NCBI GenBank assembly: GCA_023511475.1 | Contig: JAIMBM010000120.1 | Coordinates: forward strand, 1 to 8,002 | Source of the DNA: Anaerolineae bacterium | GTDB lineage: Bacteria; Chloroflexota; Anaerolineae; SpSt-313 | Direction: 5' to 3' | DNA: 8,002 nt | Part shown: positions 1-6,768 of the stretch, in pieces | How the letters are laid out: every line of letters starts with the position of its first letter | How positions within the stretch are numbered: the stretch's first letter is position 1 | Made by a program: the position numbers and the translations under genes | The notes under the pieces: model-generated | The model's database searches: none | Told to the model about the DNA's origin: nothing | What the model saw: the letters and a program-made list of their open reading frames with translations, nothing else

Positions 1-6
1 CGGCTG

Positions 7-40
7 TGCCAGGTGGCAGCGCGTGGCAAGGAGCCGCCAC
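7..40 (-). other. Two small inverted repeats at the predicted 5' end of a leftward transcript
   Basis: Two inverted repeats follow the predicted start site of the leftward promoter: GTGGC (23-27) with GCCAC (36-40) around an 8-base loop, and the near-palindrome TGCCA (7-11) / TGGCA (14-18) with a 2-base centre. On the minus-strand RNA the first would sit almost at the 5' terminus. Neither has a U tract, so they are not terminators. They could be 5'-end stabilising hairpins, or chance in GC-rich DNA. Confidence 0.25.
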
Positions 41-47
41 TGACAGC

Positions 48-99
48 ATGATAGCAGGGGAGCGTCTACCCGCCGTCTCGTTGACGTCTCTCGGCGTCT
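48..99 (-). promoter_or_regulatory. Putative SARP-type promoter: four AGACG direct repeats plus -10 box
   Basis: Seen: on the minus strand the pentamer AGACG (CGTCT on plus) occurs at 95-99, 85-89, 74-78 and 63-67, so starts are 10, 11 and 11 bp apart, about one helical turn. The fuller unit reads approximately AGACGNC. Nine bases after the last copy is TATCAT (48-53), a good -10 hexamer, and no -35 is visible at the proper distance because the repeats occupy that place. Known: SARP activators bind direct repeats with 11-bp periodicity, ending about 8 bp upstream of the -10. Inferred: an activator-dependent promoter with transcription starting near 41, firing leftward into a gene outside the window. 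The BTAD/SARP regulator at 2417-3391 is the obvious candidate activator, though its binding sequence is unknown. Confidence 0.5.
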
Positions 100-152
100 G
101 TTGACGGAGGAGACCGGAGAGGAGCCAGCGCTGGAGGGAGGGGCTTGGGCTC

Positions 153-2330
153 TCAGTGGGTTGGCTCCTCCTCAACGAGCCGGCCCATCTTCTGCAGCTC
201 CCGGCGAGTGCTGTGTAAGAGGTGGGCCATAGTGACCGGCCCGCCATCGGCGGCGGCAAGGTAAGCTGCAGCTACGATGATGTTGCGAATGCTTCCCCCG
301 GCCAGCTTGTGCCGGCGGGCCAGGAAGGCAAGGTCGACGTCCGCGGCTCGCGGAACATCCGGCGGGAAGAGCGTCTGCCAGATGCGCAGGCGGTCTGCCT
401 CCTCGGGGAAGGGAAAGTCAACGGCAAACTGCAGCCGCCGGGTAAAGGCCTCGTCGAGATTGGCGCGCAGGTTCGTGGCGAGGATGGTCACGCCCTCGTA
501 GGCTTCCATGCGCTGCAGGAGGTAGCTGATCTCGATATTGGCGTAGCGGTCGTGGGAGTCGCGCACCTCCGAGCGCTTGCCAAAGAGGGCATCGGCCTCG
601 TCGAAGAAGAGGATGGCGTTGGAGCTCGCCGCCTCGGCAAAGATGCGCTCGAGATTCTTCTCCGTCTCGCCGATGTACTTGCTGACGACGGCTGAGAGGT
701 CGATCTTGTAGAGGTCGAGCCCCAACTCGGCAGCCATGATCTCGGCGGCCATGGTCTTTCCCGTGCCGGGCGGCCCGGCGAAGAGGATGGTGATGCCCGG
801 GCTGGAGGCGAGTTTTTTGCCGACGCCCCACTCTTCGAGGACCCGTGAGCGCTCGCGCACCGTGGCGATGATCTCGCGCAGGAGCGCGACCTGGTCGGGA
901 GGGAGGACGATGTCGGCCCAGCCGTAGCGCGGAACGATCTTGCGGGCGAGGGTGGCGAGGCCCGGGTTCGAGTGCGCCCGGGCGGCAGCAAAGAGGTCTG
1001 CGTCGGTGACCTTGCCCCCTCGCTGTGCCGCCAGATCGCGTGCCGTCGCGACCGCGTCGCGGATCTGGCCTCCGGTAAGCAGGAAACGGCCCGCGACGGC
1101 GTCGACCTCGGTGTGGACGGCTTCACCTTCGCTGCCAAGGAAACGCAGCCAGAGAGCATGGCGCCGCGCATAGTCGGGCACCGGAAAGGCGATCTGGACG
1201 ACCAGACGGTCCCGCTCCACGCCGCCGAACTGCCACGGGGTCTGGCCGGCGATCACGACCGTCCCCGGGAACGCGCACACCTCTTTCAGCAGTGCCGGGA
1301 GCGTCGGAGTGTTGAGGCAGGAGTCCCAGCCGGTGAGGAGGGGGAGGGCGCCCAGGAGTCGGGCGTCGCGGAGCGCGAGGCGGATGGCCGAAAGGGGCGT
1401 CGATTCCCCGGCAGCGACGGCGGCCGCGATGTCAACGCTCAGGAGCGGCCGCCCAAGGCGTGCCGCGAGGAGGCGGGCGGTGGCCTGCTGGGCAGCGGCG
1501 TCCGGGCCATCGAAGAGCACAATCGGCTCCCGCGAGGCGAAGGGCTCGAGGGTGCGCCATGCCTCTCCCGCCAGGGTCGGGTCCTCGGGACGGGCCTCCG
1601 GCGGCTGCAGTGCGGCGTGCGCTGCGAGTTCCGGGCGCGGCTGGTAGCGTCCGAGGAGGTAGGCGACGACGGTGTCATCGACGCGGAGCGACTGACCAAG
1701 GAGGCTCGCCCCTCCGGGCGGTGGCTCGGGAGCTCGCTCCAGCAGCTGGTGGCGGAGGAGCGGTGCGTCGTCGCCAAAGCGCGAGAGACTCAGGAGGCGC
1801 TGCGGACCCGGCGGGCACAGGAGGTCCAGTATCAGGTTCACGCTCGGCCGCTTGCGGGTGACATCATCCTGCAGGTAGCCATATAGCCGCTCGTACCTGA
1901 GGTCGAGGGCCGGGGCCAGGCACACGAGCAGCGCCTCGACCTCAAAGCGCTCGAGGCTGAAGGCCAAGCGCAGGTGCTCGAGGGGCAGGACCTGCCCGCG
2001 GGCACGAGCCTCCTCGAGGATAGCCTCGATGTGCTGGCGACATGCGGCCTCGAGGCGGGCGAAGGCCTGCTCCTCATCGGCACAGAGCGAGATTCCCTGG
2101 CCCCAGCTGGTAGCGAGGGGACGCGAGAGAAGGGCCTCTGCCTGTTGGTCTGACACATAGAGCCCGCGGAAGGCGTCCGCAGGGTCCTGTCCGGCGAGCT
2201 TCCATCGCCGCACCTCGCGACGGATCAGCACGTCGAGGCGTGCGAGCTCTGCCTGAAGGTGGGCAAGGCTCAGTTCGGGGTCCCTGTGGGCCGGGATTGC
2301 CCCCTGGGCCGTGGGCTCTCTCTCGCTCAT
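153..2330 (-). CDS. Tandem-module AAA+ ATPase, contractile-injection-system (Afp15-like) type
   Basis: A 725-residue cytoplasmic ATPase. Residues 1-100 are helical and charged. Residues about 115-175 form the winged-helix-like region (FEVEALLVCLAP, then DDVTRKRPSVNLILDLL) typical of AAA proteins in eCIS loci. A first AAA module at about 260-450 is degenerate: its Walker A position reads GPDAAAQQ (275-282) with no GKT, and no acidic Walker B is seen. The second module at about 480-715 looks active: Walker A GPPGTGKT (519-526), pore-loop-like KYIGE (551-555), Walker B ILFFDEAD (573-580), sensor 1 ILATN (616-620), arginine-finger RR (631-632) and sensor 2 GGSIRN (678-683). In eCIS clusters this ATPase is thought to act in particle assembly or remodelling; that role here is inference. 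It starts 86 bases after the regulator gene and is probably co-transcribed. ATG 2330 is the first usable start, but it has no clear Shine-Dalgarno. A CDC48-like ATPase unrelated to eCIS is the alternative. Confidence 0.9.
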   Translation of the reverse strand: MSEREPTAQGAIPAHRDPELSLAHLQAELARLDVLIRREVRRWKLAGQDPADAFRGLYVSDQQAEALLSRPLATSWGQGISLCADEEQAFARLEAACRQHIEAILEEARARGQVLPLEHLRLAFSLERFEVEALLVCLAPALDLRYERLYGYLQDDVTRKRPSVNLILDLLCPPGPQRLLSLSRFGDDAPLLRHQLLERAPEPPPGGASLLGQSLRVDDTVVAYLLGRYQPRPELAAHAALQPPEARPEDPTLAGEAWRTLEPFASREPIVLFDGPDAAAQQATARLLAARLGRPLLSVDIAAAVAAGESTPLSAIRLALRDARLLGALPLLTGWDSCLNTPTLPALLKEVCAFPGTVVIAGQTPWQFGGVERDRLVVQIAFPVPDYARRHALWLRFLGSEGEAVHTEVDAVAGRFLLTGGQIRDAVATARDLAAQRGGKVTDADLFAAARAHSNPGLATLARKIVPRYGWADIVLPPDQVALLREIIATVRERSRVLEEWGVGKKLASSPGITILFAGPPGTGKTMAAEIMAAELGLDLYKIDLSAVVSKYIGETEKNLERIFAEAASSNAILFFDEADALFGKRSEVRDSHDRYANIEISYLLQRMEAYEGVTILATNLRANLDEAFTRRLQFAVDFPFPEEADRLRIWQTLFPPDVPRAADVDLAFLARRHKLAGGSIRNIIVAAAYLAAADGGPVTMAHLLHSTRRELQKMGRLVEEEPTH

Positions 2331-2416
2331 CCCAAGGTCACTTTCGTCCGTTGTGCCATCAGGGTCGGCACATGGCTGGGCTGGCTCGCGTGTGCTGGCC
2401 CAGTGCGCCGGATGAC

Positions 2417-3391
2417 TCAGGAAGCGGGCCTCGCCTCGGTGCGGGACGCGGCCTGCAGTGACCGCGCCTCCGCGTGTGCAGTGGCGAGCAGTCGCTCGAT
2501 CTCCTCCAGCTCGGTACGCGCCTCGACCAGCATCGATTCCAGATGGTGCAGGCGCTGCAAGAGTTGCTCGGCCGGGCTGCCGCCCGTCGGAGTGGGCGCG
2601 GATGGTCGATTCCTGAAGGCCGCCCAGCGGCTCGGGTCGCAGGTTCCGCGGGCCATCTGCTCGTAGAGCCGGCGCGTCTCTGGGAGGGGTGCGACCCCGA
2701 GGGTCTCGCGCAGTATCTGGGCGCAGCGCTCGTACTGGACGAGCGCTCGATCCCGCTGGCCCGAAAGGTAGTAGAGCTGCATCATCTGGCGATGGACCTT
2801 TTCGCGGGTGTTGTCGTGCGCGAGGATCCGCTCGCCGTACATCAGGCCGCGCTCATAATCGCCCCGGCTGCCAAAGTAAGCCATCAGTTTGCCGAGGGCA
2901 TCGAGATGCAGCAATCGGAGGCGCTCGCGGTCGTAGAGGCACCAGTCGTCGTAGATACCTTCGAGGAGGTCGCCCGTGTAGAGGTCGGCCGCATCGGCGA
3001 GGGCAGTCGCCTGCTCGGGGGATAGCTCGTGGCTGGCGACTGCCTGGTAGCGCATCACCGTGCTCTCGAAGGCTTCGACGTCGAGCCAGTACCTGCCCCG
3101 GGGAGCGAACGACACTGCCTCATCGTCCAGGCGCAGGTATTCGTCGGGCGAGGCGCCGAGGCAGGCAAGCGCGTTGCGGAGGCGCCAGATGGTGTGGCGC
3201 AGGTACTTGCGGCAGAGGTGCGATGGGAGGTCGCTCCAGAAGACAGCGGCAAGCTGCTCACGCAGGTGTGGCCGGCGCCTGTTCAGCAGGAGATAGCAGA
3301 AGAGTCGGCAACACTGTCGCTCCGCGAATCCGGGCAGGGTCTGCGAGGCGTAGCTGACCTGTCCCGCGCCGAAGAGCCTGACCTCCAGCAT
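2417..3391 (-). CDS. BTAD/SARP-family transcriptional regulator with C-terminal coiled coil
   Basis: A 324-residue DNA-binding protein. Residues 1-100 resemble the OmpR-like winged helix of SARP/AfsR-type regulators (start MLEVRLFG; R38-R40 and R44 before the LAAVFWSDLP segment, then the LRHTIWRLRNAL recognition-helix region at 64-75). Residues about 104-248 form the bacterial transcriptional activation domain (BTAD), built of TPR-like helices (LYTGDLLEG, YERGLMYGERIL, DRALVQYERC). After a Pro/Gly-rich linker (263-273) comes a predicted coiled coil at about 275-315, unusual for a short SARP and possibly a dimerisation or partner-binding arm. There is no receiver, NB-ARC or kinase domain. Start ATG 3391 is supported by AGGAG (3397-3401) five bases upstream. 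It heads an apparent operon with the AAA+ ATPase. Such regulators usually activate adjacent clusters; here the AGACG repeats past the ATPase are the likely target. Confidence 0.9.
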   Translation of the reverse strand: MLEVRLFGAGQVSYASQTLPGFAERQCCRLFCYLLLNRRRPHLREQLAAVFWSDLPSHLCRKYLRHTIWRLRNALACLGASPDEYLRLDDEAVSFAPRGRYWLDVEAFESTVMRYQAVASHELSPEQATALADAADLYTGDLLEGIYDDWCLYDRERLRLLHLDALGKLMAYFGSRGDYERGLMYGERILAHDNTREKVHRQMMQLYYLSGQRDRALVQYERCAQILRETLGVAPLPETRRLYEQMARGTCDPSRWAAFRNRPSAPTPTGGSPAEQLLQRLHHLESMLVEARTELEEIERLLATAHAEARSLQAASRTEARPAS

Positions 3392-3468
3392 GGCCGCTCC
3401 TGTGGAGGCGACAAACGGGTGCCGTCTGGTGGCACTGCGGACGTCCCGAACGCCACACCAAGGCTGCT

Positions 3469-3539
3469 ATGCTGGGGAGCATGTGACCGGGTATGGCAGG
3501 CCGGCAGGTCACAGGGGAGCTGGACACTCCACTGTGTCC
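3469..3539 (-). other. Three inverted repeats in the regulator's leader
   Basis: Three perfect inverted repeats stand between the regulator's promoter and its start codon: GGACAC/GTGTCC (3522-3527 with 3534-3539, 6-base loop), TGTGACC/GGTCACA (3482-3488 with 3507-3513, 18-base spacer) and ATGCT/AGCAT (3469-3473 with 3478-3482, 4-base loop). The last two share one base, so as RNA they may compete. They could be operator sites downstream of the promoter (TGTGACC-N18-GGTCACA resembles a dimer site) or a structured 5' leader. There is no U tract, so none is an intrinsic terminator. I recognise no known RNA family. Confidence 0.45.
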
Positions 3540-3572
3540 TCGCCACCAGGATACTTCCAGTCTACATTGTGC

Positions 3573-3602
3573 ATTGTATCATAGAGGTGGCTTGTGCGTC
3601 AA
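3573..3602 (-). promoter_or_regulatory. Sigma70-type promoter for the BTAD regulator operon
   Basis: On the minus strand TTGACG (3597-3602) and TACAAT (3573-3578) are separated by 18 bases. The region is distinctly AT-richer than its surroundings. The predicted start near 3566 leaves a leader of about 175 nucleotides before ATG 3391. The short repeat CATTGT (plus strand 3565-3570 and 3572-3577) overlaps the -10 and start region and might bind a repressor. Confidence 0.65.
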
Positions 3603-3635
3603 CACCTATGGTGCCAGTTACGGCCTATCGCGCCT

Positions 3636-3664
3636 TTGACACCTCGCGCCCATGATGGCATAAT
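3636..3664 (+). promoter_or_regulatory. Sigma70-type promoter for the riboswitch and P-type ATPase
   Basis: A consensus -35 TTGACA (3636-3641) is followed after exactly 17 bases by CATAAT (3659-3664). The predicted transcription start is near 3671, giving a leader of about 200 nucleotides that contains the whole riboswitch. This places the in-frame ATG at 3673 at the very 5' end of the mRNA, without room for a ribosome binding site. Confidence 0.75.
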
Positions 3665-3716
3665 GGCGGCAGATGGCGTTTTCTGAGCCTTCGGCGGTGC
3701 GCGCAATGTCCGCGTA

Positions 3717-3816
3717 CCCGAAGGGGAGTAGTTCCCGCAGAGGTGGCGGTGCCGTCAACACGGCCTCAGGGCCCGGCGCCGTACTGCCACAACCTGGCAG
3801 TGAACGAGACCTTCGA
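3717..3816 (+). promoter_or_regulatory. yybP-ykoY (Mn2+-sensing) riboswitch aptamer
   Basis: This has the hallmarks of the yybP-ykoY manganese riboswitch. The conserved L1 sequence GGGGAGTAG is at 3723-3731. P1 is formed by CGAAGG (3719-3724) with CCTTCG (3810-3815), and the conserved closing GACC is at 3808-3811. GTTC (3731-3734) can pair with GAAC (3802-3805). A further stem is CGGTGCCG (3747-3754) with CGGCGCCG (3774-3781, one G-U pair), immediately followed by the conserved TCAA (3755-3758) that contributes to metal binding in known structures. A last hairpin is CTGCCA/TGGCAG (3784-3789 with 3795-3800). Known: this class binds Mn2+ and turns on Mn2+ efflux or homeostasis genes, including P-type ATPases. 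Its 3' P1 strand overlaps the terminator arm, so ligand binding should prevent termination (ON switch). Confidence 0.93.
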
Positions 3817-3855
3817 CCGTTCGGCTCTCCAGCCGGGCCGTCGGAGGTCTTTTTT
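3808..3855 (+). terminator. Riboswitch-controlled intrinsic terminator
   Basis: GACCTTCGAC (3808-3817) pairs over ten positions with GTCGGAGGTC (3840-3849, one G-U pair). An inner helix CGGCT/AGCCG (3822-3826 with 3831-3835) closes a CTCC loop, and six T residues follow (3850-3855). The 5' arm contains the aptamer's P1 3' strand, so aptamer and terminator are mutually exclusive. This is the expression platform: low Mn2+ gives termination, high Mn2+ gives read-through into the ATPase. Confidence 0.92.
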
Positions 3856-3873
3856 CGATCCGGGGAGGGATTC

Positions 3874-6681
3874 ATGGAAGCCAAACGTGGCGCCCAGCCG
3901 GCGCTGGCAGCTGAGCAGCACGCATGGCACCATATGCCGGTCGCTGACGTCATCGAGCGACTGCGGACTAATGGCGAGCAGGGATTGACGAGCGCCGAGG
4001 CTGCGGCGAGGCTGGCACGCCATGGGCCCAATGCCCTGCGGGAGGCACCCGCGCCTTCCTTCCTGCAGCTCCTGTGGGGTCAGTTCACCAACTTTCTTGT
4101 CATGATTCTGATCGCGGCGAGCATCCTCTCGCTGGTGCTTGGCGACACGATCGAGGCGATTGCCATCATGGCCATCGTTCTGCTCAACGCCATTATCGGT
4201 GTGGTGCAGGAGAGCCGCGCCGAAGGCGCCCTGCGGGCGTTGCGCAAGCTGGCGGCCCCGCAGGCCGATGTGGTGCGCGACGGGCTTCCCCAGTCGGTGC
4301 CGACCGACAGCCTGGTTCCGGGCGACCTGGTACTGCTCCAGACCGGGAACCGCGTCCCGGCAGACGTGCGCCTGGTTGAGACCTACAACCTGCGTGTGGA
4401 GGAGGCCTCGCTGACGGGGGAGTCGCACCCCGTCGCCAAGCGCGCCGAGGGCCTCGTCGATGAGGGCGCGCCCCTCGGCGACCGCGTCAACCTGGCGTTC
4501 ATGGGCACCACGGTGGCCTATGGACGGGGAAAGGGCGTGGTTGTCGCGACGGGCATGCGCACGCAGATCGGGCTCATTGCTACCATGCTGGAGTCCTACG
4601 GCAGCGAGCCGACTCCGCTGCAGCGCAAGCTGGATCAGCTGGGGCGTGTGCTGGGCTCAATTGCTCTGGGGGTCTGCGGCGTGGTGTTTCTTGCCGGCGT
4701 CCTGCGCGGCAAAGAGTGGCTGGAGATGCTGATCACGGCGGTGAGCCTGGCTATTGCCGCCGTACCCGAGGGCCTCGCTGCTGTGGTCACCATCTGCCTG
4801 GCGTTGGGCATGCAGCGCATGGTGCGCCGCCACGCCCTGCTGCGGCGGCTTCCGGCGGTCGAGACGCTGGGCTCCGCTACCGTCATCTGCTCCGACAAGA
4901 CCGGTACGCTGACGCAGAACGCCATGATGGTCACGCGCGTGTACGTCGACGGCGAGACGATCGAGGTCACCGGCCGGGCATACGACCCGTGGGGTGAGAT
5001 GCGGCGGGGCGGCGCACGAATCGATCCCTTGAGCGAGCCTGGGTTGTGTGAGCTCCTCCGTATCGGCGCCTGCTGCAACGACGCGCGGCTGATCCGAAGC
5101 GGCGAGGAGGGGGGCCGCACCCTCTGGCGCATGGTGGGCGACCCGACTGAAGGTGCCCTGCTTGCTCTTGCCGCCAAGGGCGGGTTGGACCTCGAGGCGC
5201 TGGCCGCTGAGGCGCCACGCGTCGCCGAGGTGCCCTTCACAGCCGAGCGAAAGCGGATGATGACGGTGCACCGGCTGCCGGACGGACGTATCGTGGGGTA
5301 CGTGAAAGGGGCACCGGAGGGTGTCCTCGCCCAATCGGACCGGATTCTGGAGCAGGGCGTCGTGCGGCCCCTCACTGCTGCCGACCGGGAGCGAATCCTG
5401 GCCGTGAACGAGCAGATGGCGGCAGCGGCTCTGCGCGTGTTGGGCATGGCCTACCGCGAGTTCGAGAGCTTGCCGGCGCAGGTTGAGGAGGCCGACGAGC
5501 AGGGGCTCATCTTCGTGGGGCTGGCAGGGATGATCGACCCGCCGCGAAGGGAAGTGGCCCCGGCGGTGGCCATGGCTAAGCAGGCGGGCATCCGTACCAT
5601 CATGATCACGGGGGATTACCCGCAGACGGCGGCGGCGATCGCCCGGGAAATAGGTCTCTTGGATGGTGAGGCCGTGCTCACCGGCAGCGACGTCGACCGG
5701 ATGGACGATGGGCAGCTGGTGGCGGTCGCGGAAAAGACGGCCGTCTATGCGCGGACCTCGCCGCAGCACAAGCTGCGCATCGTCGAGGCGCTGAAGCGGC
5801 TGGGGCACATCGTGGCCATGACCGGCGACGGCGTCAACGATGCCCCCGCGCTCAAGCGGGCGGATATCGGCATCGCAATGGGCATCACCGGCACCGACGT
5901 GGCTAAAGAGACCGCCGACATGATCCTTACCGACGACAACTATGCCTCCATCGTGGCGGCGGTCGAGGAGGGGCGGACGATCTATGCCAACATCCGCAAG
6001 TTCGTCTACTACCTCCTGTCGTGCAATGTCGGAGAGATCATGATCGTCTTTCTCGCCACGCTGCTGAACTGGCCGCTCCCGCTGACGGCCATACAGCTTC
6101 TGACCCTGAACCTGGTCACCGATGGGGCGCCTGCGCTGGCTCTGGGGCTGGAGAAGGCGGAGCCCGGCGTGATGACACGGCCGCCGCGCCCGCCGCAGGA
6201 GCCGGTGATCGACCGGGTCATGCGGCGCGGAATGCTGGTGCAGACCCTGGCGATGACGGCGGCGACGTTGGGGGCCTTCCGCCTTGGCTGGATGCGCCAT
6301 GCCGGCGCGCCAGAGGCTATACGGCTGACCATCGCCCAGACGATGGCCTTTGCGACGCTTTCCGTCTCCGAGTTGCTGCGGGCCTACACGGCGCGCTCGG
6401 AGTACCATCCGGTCCTCAAGCTTGGCCTGTTCACGAACCGGGCCATGCAGTGGGCGGTCCTCAGCTCGCTGGCGATCATTCTTGCCGTCATCTATGTGCC
6501 TTTCCTCGATCCGATCTTCAATACCGCCTTCCTAGATGCCGGCGACTGGCTGGTGATGCTGCCCCTCATCGTGCTGCCGGCCGTGGTGGCGGAGATGGGG
6601 AAGGTCGTGGCGGCAAGGCTGGCTCAGAGGAGGGCTGCCCGCACCGCCGGTGCCGCGAAGGCCGGCACCGCGAGAGCATGA
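3874..6681 (+). CDS. P-type (P2) cation-transporting ATPase, probable Mn2+/Ca2+ efflux pump
   Basis: A 935-residue inner-membrane pump. ATG 3874 is chosen because GGGGAGGGA (3862-3870) lies just upstream and the terminator ends at 3855; the longer in-frame start at 3673 would translate the riboswitch. Using this start: actuator motif TGES (181-184), M4 VPEGLA (297-302), phosphorylation motif DKTGTLT (341-347, Asp341), nucleotide-binding KGAPE (478-482), MITGD (577-581) and hinge GDGVNDAP (651-658). Ion ligands match SERCA-type Ca2+-ATPases: Glu299 in M4, Asn718 and Glu721 in M5 (NVGEI), Asn746, Thr749 and Asp750 in M6 (NLVTDG), and probably Glu833 in M8. About ten membrane segments are expected. 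The basic, Ala-rich C-terminal tail looks unordered. The riboswitch argues that Mn2+ is a physiological substrate; Ca2+ or both remain possible. No SPCA-type EF hand or heavy-metal domain is present. Confidence 0.95.
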   Translation: MEAKRGAQPALAAEQHAWHHMPVADVIERLRTNGEQGLTSAEAAARLARHGPNALREAPAPSFLQLLWGQFTNFLVMILIAASILSLVLGDTIEAIAIMAIVLLNAIIGVVQESRAEGALRALRKLAAPQADVVRDGLPQSVPTDSLVPGDLVLLQTGNRVPADVRLVETYNLRVEEASLTGESHPVAKRAEGLVDEGAPLGDRVNLAFMGTTVAYGRGKGVVVATGMRTQIGLIATMLESYGSEPTPLQRKLDQLGRVLGSIALGVCGVVFLAGVLRGKEWLEMLITAVSLAIAAVPEGLAAVVTICLALGMQRMVRRHALLRRLPAVETLGSATVICSDKTGTLTQNAMMVTRVYVDGETIEVTGRAYDPWGEMRRGGARIDPLSEPGLCELLRIGACCNDARLIRSGEEGGRTLWRMVGDPTEGALLALAAKGGLDLEALAAEAPRVAEVPFTAERKRMMTVHRLPDGRIVGYVKGAPEGVLAQSDRILEQGVVRPLTAADRERILAVNEQMAAAALRVLGMAYREFESLPAQVEEADEQGLIFVGLAGMIDPPRREVAPAVAMAKQAGIRTIMITGDYPQTAAAIAREIGLLDGEAVLTGSDVDRMDDGQLVAVAEKTAVYARTSPQHKLRIVEALKRLGHIVAMTGDGVNDAPALKRADIGIAMGITGTDVAKETADMILTDDNYASIVAAVEEGRTIYANIRKFVYYLLSCNVGEIMIVFLATLLNWPLPLTAIQLLTLNLVTDGAPALALGLEKAEPGVMTRPPRPPQEPVIDRVMRRGMLVQTLAMTAATLGAFRLGWMRHAGAPEAIRLTIAQTMAFATLSVSELLRAYTARSEYHPVLKLGLFTNRAMQWAVLSSLAIILAVIYVPFLDPIFNTAFLDAGDWLVMLPLIVLPAVVAEMGKVVAARLAQRRAARTAGAAKAGTARA

Positions 6682-6738
6682 CGCCATCCGACCGACTCCC
6701 GGAGGCCTCGGGCCGGGCGAATGCGGCACTGACGCCAC

Positions 6739-6768
6739 GGCCACAGCGGCAGCGATGCCGCCGTGGCC
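6739..6768 (+). other. Intercistronic GC-rich hairpin with GNRA-type loop
   Basis: GGCCAC (6739-6744) pairs with GTGGCC (6763-6768) and CGGCA (6747-6751) with TGCCG (6756-6760), separated by a symmetric 2x2 internal loop and capped by GCGA. There is no T tract. It lies between the ATPase stop and the next gene's ribosome binding site. It could be an mRNA-stabilising or attenuating hairpin rather than a canonical terminator. Confidence 0.45.

Noticed and set aside
80..106. GTTGACG repeated at 80-86 and 100-106 as plus-strand -35 boxes
   Set aside because: No AT-rich -10 at 16-18 bases downstream on the plus strand; the copies are better explained as part of the repeat array.
125..134. Palindrome CCAGCGCTGG just after the ATPase stop codon as a terminator
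   Set aside because: Ten-base palindrome with no loop and no T tract; transcription may well continue leftward.
972..1886. 304-residue plus-strand open frame opposite the AAA+ ATPase
   Set aside because: Antisense shadow of a well-supported gene; charged, repetitive composition and no domain.
2474..3025. Plus-strand open frames opposite the BTAD regulator
   Set aside because: Antisense shadows; the minus-strand product has clear winged-helix and BTAD character.
3673..3873. N-terminal extension of the P-type ATPase
   Set aside because: Covers the riboswitch and terminator; no ribosome binding site at the upstream ATG.
4657..6408. 583-residue open frame antisense to the P-type ATPase
   Set aside because: Shadow frame of a high-GC gene; no recognisable domains, low-complexity His/Arg/Gln-rich content, and the sense strand has all P-type ATPase motifs.
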